Assembly: GCA_946414975.1 (NCBI GenBank)
Contig: CAMKQS010000059.1
Span: 1 to 9,225, forward strand
Direction of reading: 5' to 3'
DNA from: an uncultured Caryophanales bacterium
GTDB taxonomy: Bacteria > Bacillota_I > Bacilli_A > RF39 > UBA660
Length of the DNA stretch: 9,225 nt
Position numbers and translations under genes: made by a program. The notes under the pieces were generated by a model, which did not search any database, was not told where the DNA came from, and worked only from the letters and a program-made list of their open reading frames with translations. Shown here in pieces: positions 5,551 to 9,225 of the stretch (position 1 is the stretch's first letter; each line of letters begins with the position of its first letter).

Positions 5551-6360
5551 ATGACTTTTGATTCAATAGTAGAGTTAGCCAAAAATATTGTCGATTTATT
5601 ATTAGTTTGGCTAGTTTTATATTATATTTTGAAAAGTTTAAGTAAAGACGTAAAAATGGCAATGTTATTTAAAGGGATAATTATTGTAGTTATTTTAAAA
5701 CTTGTTAGTGATTTCTTTGGACTTGCTACAATTGGATTTTTACTTGACTATGTAATTGAATGGGGAATTTTAGCGCTTATTGTAATCTTTCAACCAGAAA
5801 TTAGAAATGTACTTGAAAGACTTGGTAGAAGTCAACTATTAGGTAGACATAAAGTATTATCTATTGATGAAAGAGAAAGAGTTGTTTATGAAATAGTAAG
5901 TGCAATGGATAGTTTGCGTAAAACAAGAACTGGAGCTCTTATTGTAATAGAAAGAGATAATAGTTTAAATGATTATATATCAAAATCACAAAAAATATAT
6001 GCGTCAGTTTCAAGTGCATTATTACAATCAATATTCTTTCCAAATAATCCATTACACGATGGTGGTGTAATTATTCAAGGAGATCAAATTACTAGTGCAT
6101 GTGCAGTATTTCCAACAAGTGATAATGCAAGAATTAGTAAACGTTTAGGTACACGTCATCGTGCAGCACTTGGTATTGCAGAAATAACAGATTGTATAGC
6201 ACTAATTGTTTCTGAAGAAACAGGAAGATTATCAATGGCAATTAATGGAGAACTTCGTTATAATCTAACTATTGATGAGGTTAAAGTAACTCTTTTAGAA
6301 GAGTTAAGTCCTAAAAAATCTATAATAGTAGAGGAGGATGACGAAAGTGAAAATATTTAA
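5551..6360 (+). CDS. cdaA: Diadenylate cyclase CdaA (c-di-AMP synthase)
   Basis: Makes cyclic di-AMP from two ATP at the cytoplasmic face of the membrane; in Bacillota this messenger controls potassium and osmolyte uptake and cell wall homeostasis. The 269-residue length matches the family. Three hydrophobic segments occupy about 10-28, 36-55 and 60-80, followed by the DisA_N/DAC domain (about 100-250). Both catalytic motifs are present: LHDGG (168-172), where most family members I recall have DGA, and GTRHRAALGI (200-209) with the RHR triad. IFQPEIRNVLERLGR (79-93) is also typical. The acidic tail (EEDDESENI) overlaps the start of cdaR, the usual partner, and the two should be translationally coupled. 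Start: ATG behind GGAGGA. Confidence 0.97.
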   Translation: MTFDSIVELAKNIVDLLLVWLVLYYILKSLSKDVKMAMLFKGIIIVVILKLVSDFFGLATIGFLLDYVIEWGILALIVIFQPEIRNVLERLGRSQLLGRHKVLSIDERERVVYEIVSAMDSLRKTRTGALIVIERDNSLNDYISKSQKIYASVSSALLQSIFFPNNPLHDGGVIIQGDQITSACAVFPTSDNARISKRLGTRHRAALGIAEITDCIALIVSEETGRLSMAINGELRYNLTIDEVKVTLLEELSPKKSIIVEEDDESENI

Positions 6361-7696
6361 AAAAATTTGGAATGGCTTTTTAAAAATCATTGACAGTATT
6401 ATTGTTATGCCTCTAACTAAATTAATATATAAAATAACAGGAAAAAAAGACAAAAATGGTAAATTATTAGAAACATTATTTACAAAGCCTACAGCCCTAC
6501 TTTTCATTTCTCTTGCAATGGCTATATTAATATTTATAGCGGTAGATCAGAAAATTATTAAATTTTCTGATAGTAGTGCAGAGGTATTTAAAGGCCAATC
6601 TGTAAATGTTGTATATAATGAAGAAGCATATGTTGTAGAAGGACTTCCAGAAACAGTAGATGTTACTTTAATTGGTAGTAAGGCTGATTTATATATTGCA
6701 AAACAATCATCTAATCATAGTGTGACTGTAGATCTTACAGGACTAGAACCTGGTACTCACAAAGTAAATATAGAATATGAACACGGTTCTAAAAGTATAG
6801 AATATAGTGTTAACCCTTCTGTTGCAACAGTAATTATTTATGAAAAAGTATCTGATAGTAGAAAAATATCATATGATATTTTAAATGAAGATGTTCTTGA
6901 TAAAAAATATGTAATTGATAAAGTGGATTTAGTTAAAGATGAAATTACTATACGAGGACCTCAATATAAGTTAGATGAAGTTGCATCAGTTAAGGCATTA
7001 ATTGATATTAAGGATTTACCAAATGTTCAAGCAGGTAAACAAACAATTGAAAATGTAAAGTTAAAAGCATATGATAAGACAGGAAATGTTGTTGATGTTG
7101 AGTTTGTTCCTGAAACAATAAGTGCAGATATTGAGATATCCGCACCAAGTAAAGAAGTAAATTTAAACTTTGTTCCAAACGGAAATATGCCTTTTGGAAA
7201 AGCTATTAGTTCTTATTCATTCTCATCAAATAAAGTAACTATATATGGTACAAGTAGTGTTATTAATGCAATTAATGATATTGATATAAATGTAGATGTA
7301 AGCAAACTAAATAGTAGTACAACACTAGATGTAGATATTCCAAAACCAACTGGAGTTAGAACAATGAGTCAAAATAATATAAAGGTAAAAATAGATGTTA
7401 CGGATGTAGCGGCTAAATCAAATGTTTATTCAATAAATTTAACAGGAATTAATACACCAGAAGGATTAGTTGCTCAACCTATTGATGAAAATAATGGAGT
7501 AATTGAGGTTGAAGTAAAAGGTGCTCAGAGTGTACTTGATAGTATACAAGCAGCTGATATTACAGCATATGTAGATTTAACTGGTCTTACTGAAGGTGAA
7601 CATGAATTAAATGTAAAAGTAAAAGGAACTAACACCCTTGCAACATATATTGCTAAAAAAACTAAAGTAAAAGTAAAACTTGCTAGAACTAGTTAA
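6347..7696 (+). CDS. cdaR: CdaR, YbbR-domain regulator of CdaA
   Basis: Membrane-anchored partner of CdaA that modulates its cyclase activity from outside the membrane. I place the start at GTG 6347 (449 residues): the Shine-Dalgarno run GAGGAGG (6331-6337) touches the in-frame ATG at 6338, leaving no spacing, but sits 9 nt before the GTG. A basic cytoplasmic N-terminus is followed by one membrane segment (about 49-65), then four YbbR repeats at roughly 85-170, 172-262, 268-350 and 358-447. The repeats show the pattern 'V.V.G....L..I..A.V.VDL..L..G', for example DEITIRG and GVIEVEVKG stretches. The coding region overlaps cdaA by 14 bp. The usual third gene, glmM, does not follow; a strong terminator does. 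Confidence 0.95.
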   Translation: MKIFKKIWNGFLKIIDSIIVMPLTKLIYKITGKKDKNGKLLETLFTKPTALLFISLAMAILIFIAVDQKIIKFSDSSAEVFKGQSVNVVYNEEAYVVEGLPETVDVTLIGSKADLYIAKQSSNHSVTVDLTGLEPGTHKVNIEYEHGSKSIEYSVNPSVATVIIYEKVSDSRKISYDILNEDVLDKKYVIDKVDLVKDEITIRGPQYKLDEVASVKALIDIKDLPNVQAGKQTIENVKLKAYDKTGNVVDVEFVPETISADIEISAPSKEVNLNFVPNGNMPFGKAISSYSFSSNKVTIYGTSSVINAINDIDINVDVSKLNSSTTLDVDIPKPTGVRTMSQNNIKVKIDVTDVAAKSNVYSINLTGINTPEGLVAQPIDENNGVIEVEVKGAQSVLDSIQAADITAYVDLTGLTEGEHELNVKVKGTNTLATYIAKKTKVKVKLARTS

Positions 7697-7703
7697 AAAA
7701 TTT

Positions 7704-7732
7704 AAGCATTAGATACAATCTGATGCTTTTTT
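7704..7732 (+). terminator. Terminator of the cdaA-cdaR unit
   Basis: AAGCATTAGAT (7704-7714) pairs with ATCTGATGCTT (7718-7728) over 11 positions, one of them U-G, with a 3-nt loop, and is followed by TTTT. It starts 7 bp after the cdaR stop. Confidence 0.92.
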
Positions 7733-7779
7733 GTATATGTTTATATAATAAAGTACATACTTATAATAATACTTTAAAT

Positions 7780-7806
7780 AAAAAAACTAGTATTTAATTA
7801 TACTAG
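7780..7806 (-). terminator. Terminator of the DUF378 gene
   Basis: On the - strand CTAGTAT (7806-7800) pairs with ATACTAG (7793-7787) around a 6-nt loop, followed by seven T (7786-7780). It begins 9 bp after the DUF378 stop and faces the cdaR terminator, so two convergent units are separated by two hairpins of their own. Confidence 0.85.
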
Positions 7807-7815
7807 AGGTAATTA

Positions 7816-8010
7816 TTAGTTTTCAATATGTTTAAATAAAATACCAATATTAATTAATCCAGTTATACCTACAATTGAATATATTATTCTTGCAAGTATA
7901 TCTGAACCAAATATTGCCTCAACTAAGTTAAAGTCAAATATTCCAATAAGACCCCAGTTAATTGCACCAATAATTGTAAAAATTAAACATATTTTTTGTA
8001 GTGTTTCCAT
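7816..8010 (-). CDS. Small DUF378 membrane protein
   Basis: A 64-residue protein made of two hydrophobic helices (about 6-26 and 38-60). The DUF378 hallmark is visible: GAINWGLIGIFDFNLVEAIFG in outline (residues 15-35), then IIYSIVGITGL (42-52). Family members are small inner-membrane proteins of unknown function. Start: ATG at 8010 with GGAG 7 nt upstream (8018-8021). It is transcribed divergently from the lipoprotein gene and has its own terminator, so it is a single-gene unit. Confidence 0.9.
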   Translation of the reverse strand: METLQKICLIFTIIGAINWGLIGIFDFNLVEAIFGSDILARIIYSIVGITGLINIGILFKHIEN

Positions 8011-8021
8011 TTATATTCTCC

Positions 8022-8099
8022 TTTCAGTTATTTATATTTTGTGTAAAAACAAATAATTTATTCATAATTGTAGAATAAAACAAATATAATTAACTGAAA
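8022..8099. promoter_or_regulatory. Symmetric divergent promoter region with 18-bp inverted repeat
   Basis: TTTCAGTTATTTATATTT (8022-8039) and the reverse complement of 8082-8099 are the same at 17 of 18 positions. Each arm holds the likely -10 of one of the two divergent genes: TATAAA for the DUF378 gene (8036-8031, - strand) and TATAAT for the lipoprotein gene (8085-8090, + strand). Each -10 is followed by AACTGAAA shortly before the ribosome binding site. The -35 regions are weak (TTCATA at 8061-8066 for the + side). The arms could be a shared promoter or leader element or a binding site for one regulator acting on both genes. Confidence 0.5.
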
Positions 8100-8112
8100 C
8101 AAGAGGTGAATA

Positions 8113-9168
8113 ATGAAAAAAATAATTTTATGTTTTATGTTTGTAATGTTATTAGCAGGATGTGGAAAAAATAGTAAGGAAAATATTTTAAAACAGTGGA
8201 GTAAAAAAGTTGATAGTTATGACAATTATTTAATGGAGGGAACATTAAAAATATATAGAAATGAAGATTTATATACATATAAATTGGAATCATCTTATAT
8301 GAAAGAAGATTATTATAGAGTAAGTCTTACAAATAAGACTAATAATCACGAACAAATTATAATACGCAATAAAAATGGCGTTTATGTTGTTACACCTTCA
8401 CTTAATAAAAGTTTTAAATTTCAAAGTGAATGGCCATATAATAATTCACAAATATACCTGCTTCAACCAATTATATCTGATTTAGAAAACGATTCTAAAC
8501 TTTCATTTGAAGAAAAAAATAAAACTTATATCTTTACATCAAAAGTTAACTATATAAATGATAAAAATTTAATTAAACAAAAAGTATATTTATCTAAAGA
8601 TTTAATACTAAAAAAAGTAGAAGTAATAGATGATAATAATAATACGATAATGTTGTTAAAAGTAAATAAATTTAAAACAAATAATAATTTTGACAATAAT
8701 TATTTTAAAGTAGTTGATAATTATTCGAATAATAATAAACAAATTGATAATAATACAAATAAAGAAGAAAAAAGTAATATAAAAAAAGAAGATATTGAAA
8801 ATAACAAAGAAGAAAATAAAACCAAAAAGACTAGTGTTAATGATGAGATATTGTATCCGATGTATGTTCCTGTTAATACTTATTTAAATACACAAGATGT
8901 AATGAAACTTGATAATGGTAGTAGGACAATTTTAACATTTTCAGGAAATAGTCCATTTACTTTAATGCAGTCACCTATAAGTAATGATACTATTAACTAT
9001 TTAAATGCTGATCCAGTTATGGTATTAGATAAAGTAGGAGCTGTTGGCAAAAATGAAGTATCTTGGGTTGATGATAATAAAGAATACTACGTAACATCAG
9101 AAGTTTTATCATCAAATGAACTTGTTAAGATAGCAGAATCAATGTCTGTTGCTCAAATTGAAAAATAA
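8113..9168 (+). CDS. Lipoprotein with LolA-like domain and C-terminal DUF4367-like domain
   Basis: A 351-residue secreted lipoprotein. Signal sequence 1-16 ends in lipobox LAGC with lipidated Cys17. Residues about 25-200 look like the LolA/LolB beta-barrel half seen in Gram-positive LolA-like lipoproteins (GerS and YdcC types): conserved-looking pieces are YYRV (67-70), GVYVVTPSLNKSFKF (89-103) and WPYNNSQ (107-113). An Asn/Lys/Glu-rich linker (about 201-245) leads to a second domain (about 248-345) with YPMYVP and ILTFSG, resembling DUF4367/MucB C-terminal domains. With no outer membrane expected, the role is likely envelope-related, but the substrate is unknown. Start: ATG with GAGGTG 4 nt upstream. 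The stop lies 2 bp before the terminal repeat, so no terminator of its own is visible. Confidence 0.87.
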   Translation: MKKIILCFMFVMLLAGCGKNSKENILKQWSKKVDSYDNYLMEGTLKIYRNEDLYTYKLESSYMKEDYYRVSLTNKTNNHEQIIIRNKNGVYVVTPSLNKSFKFQSEWPYNNSQIYLLQPIISDLENDSKLSFEEKNKTYIFTSKVNYINDKNLIKQKVYLSKDLILKKVEVIDDNNNTIMLLKVNKFKTNNNFDNNYFKVVDNYSNNNKQIDNNTNKEEKSNIKKEDIENNKEENKTKKTSVNDEILYPMYVPVNTYLNTQDVMKLDNGSRTILTFSGNSPFTLMQSPISNDTINYLNADPVMVLDKVGAVGKNEVSWVDDNKEYYVTSEVLSSNELVKIAESMSVAQIEK

Positions 9169-9170
9169 TA

Positions 9171-9225
9171 TGTCAATAACTTTTGAAAATGTCTCAAAAA
9201 ATTTTAAACATTAACGGGAAAATTT
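9171..9225. repeat. Right copy of the terminal inverted repeat (IS-like end)
   Basis: Bases 9171-9224 are an exact reverse complement of 1-54, with one further base before the window ends. The copy starts with TG two bases after the lipoprotein stop codon. Its outward TTGACA (- strand, 9176-9171) points back into the lipoprotein gene but has no -10-like hexamer at 17 bp. Confidence 0.9.

Noticed and set aside
5001..6507. - strand open frames at 5001-5213 and 6304-6507
   Set aside because: Antisense to the DUF218 domain and to the cdaA/cdaR junction; no ribosome binding sites or family features.
1..9225. Terminal inverted repeats as the ends of a linear plasmid or phage
   Set aside because: The content is chromosomal (tRNA-Trp, cdaA-cdaR) with no replication, packaging or structural genes.

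Overview
The window is a very AT-rich stretch of what looks like a low-GC Gram-positive (Bacillota) chromosome, probably from an uncultured or gut-type lineage. The reasons are the paired c-di-AMP genes cdaA-cdaR, a lipobox lipoprotein with a LolA-like body, strong GGAGG-type ribosome binding sites, a tRNA gene with encoded CCA, and TAA as the stop of every intact gene. Tryptophan is written TGG in all intact genes and the tRNA-Trp has anticodon CCA, so the standard bacterial code (TGA = stop) applies. The species cannot be named from the sequence.

Layout. Both ends of the window are copies of the same 54-bp sequence in inverted orientation (1-54 and 9171-9224). This looks like the tip of a multicopy element, probably an insertion sequence, lying on each side. 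Next to the left copy is a tRNA-Trp gene on the + strand (159-232) with its own extended -10 promoter and a terminator that can work in both directions. From 296 to 3729 four genes point left: an ABC-F ATPase, an ICMT/PEMT-type membrane methyltransferase, a HAD-type phosphatase broken by an in-frame TGA, and a small nucleotidyltransferase-like protein. From 3988 onward the + strand carries a membrane-anchored YdcF/DUF218 protein, then cdaA and cdaR overlapping in one transcription unit that ends in a strong terminator with no glmM after it. A short DUF378 membrane protein (- strand) and a LolA-like lipoprotein (+ strand) diverge from a symmetric promoter region. The lipoprotein stop codon lies 2 bp before the right-hand repeat.

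The most interesting element is the 200-nt leader of the ABC-F gene (3750-3942, - strand). It has a perfect consensus promoter (TTGACA, 17 bp, TATAAT), a 14-codon leader peptide, two mutually exclusive hairpins starting directly after the leader stop codon, and an intrinsic terminator just before the ABC-F ribosome binding site. This is the layout of ribosome-mediated transcription attenuation known for antibiotic-resistance ABC-F and erm-type genes, and suggests a drug-inducible ribosome-protection gene. The second theme is the flanking repeat, whose outermost bases supply an outward -35 box 17 bp from a resident TATAAA upstream of the tRNA gene.

The right half (YdcF-like, CdaA, CdaR, lipoprotein) looks like core envelope and second-messenger functions. 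The left half looks more accessory, with one decaying gene.
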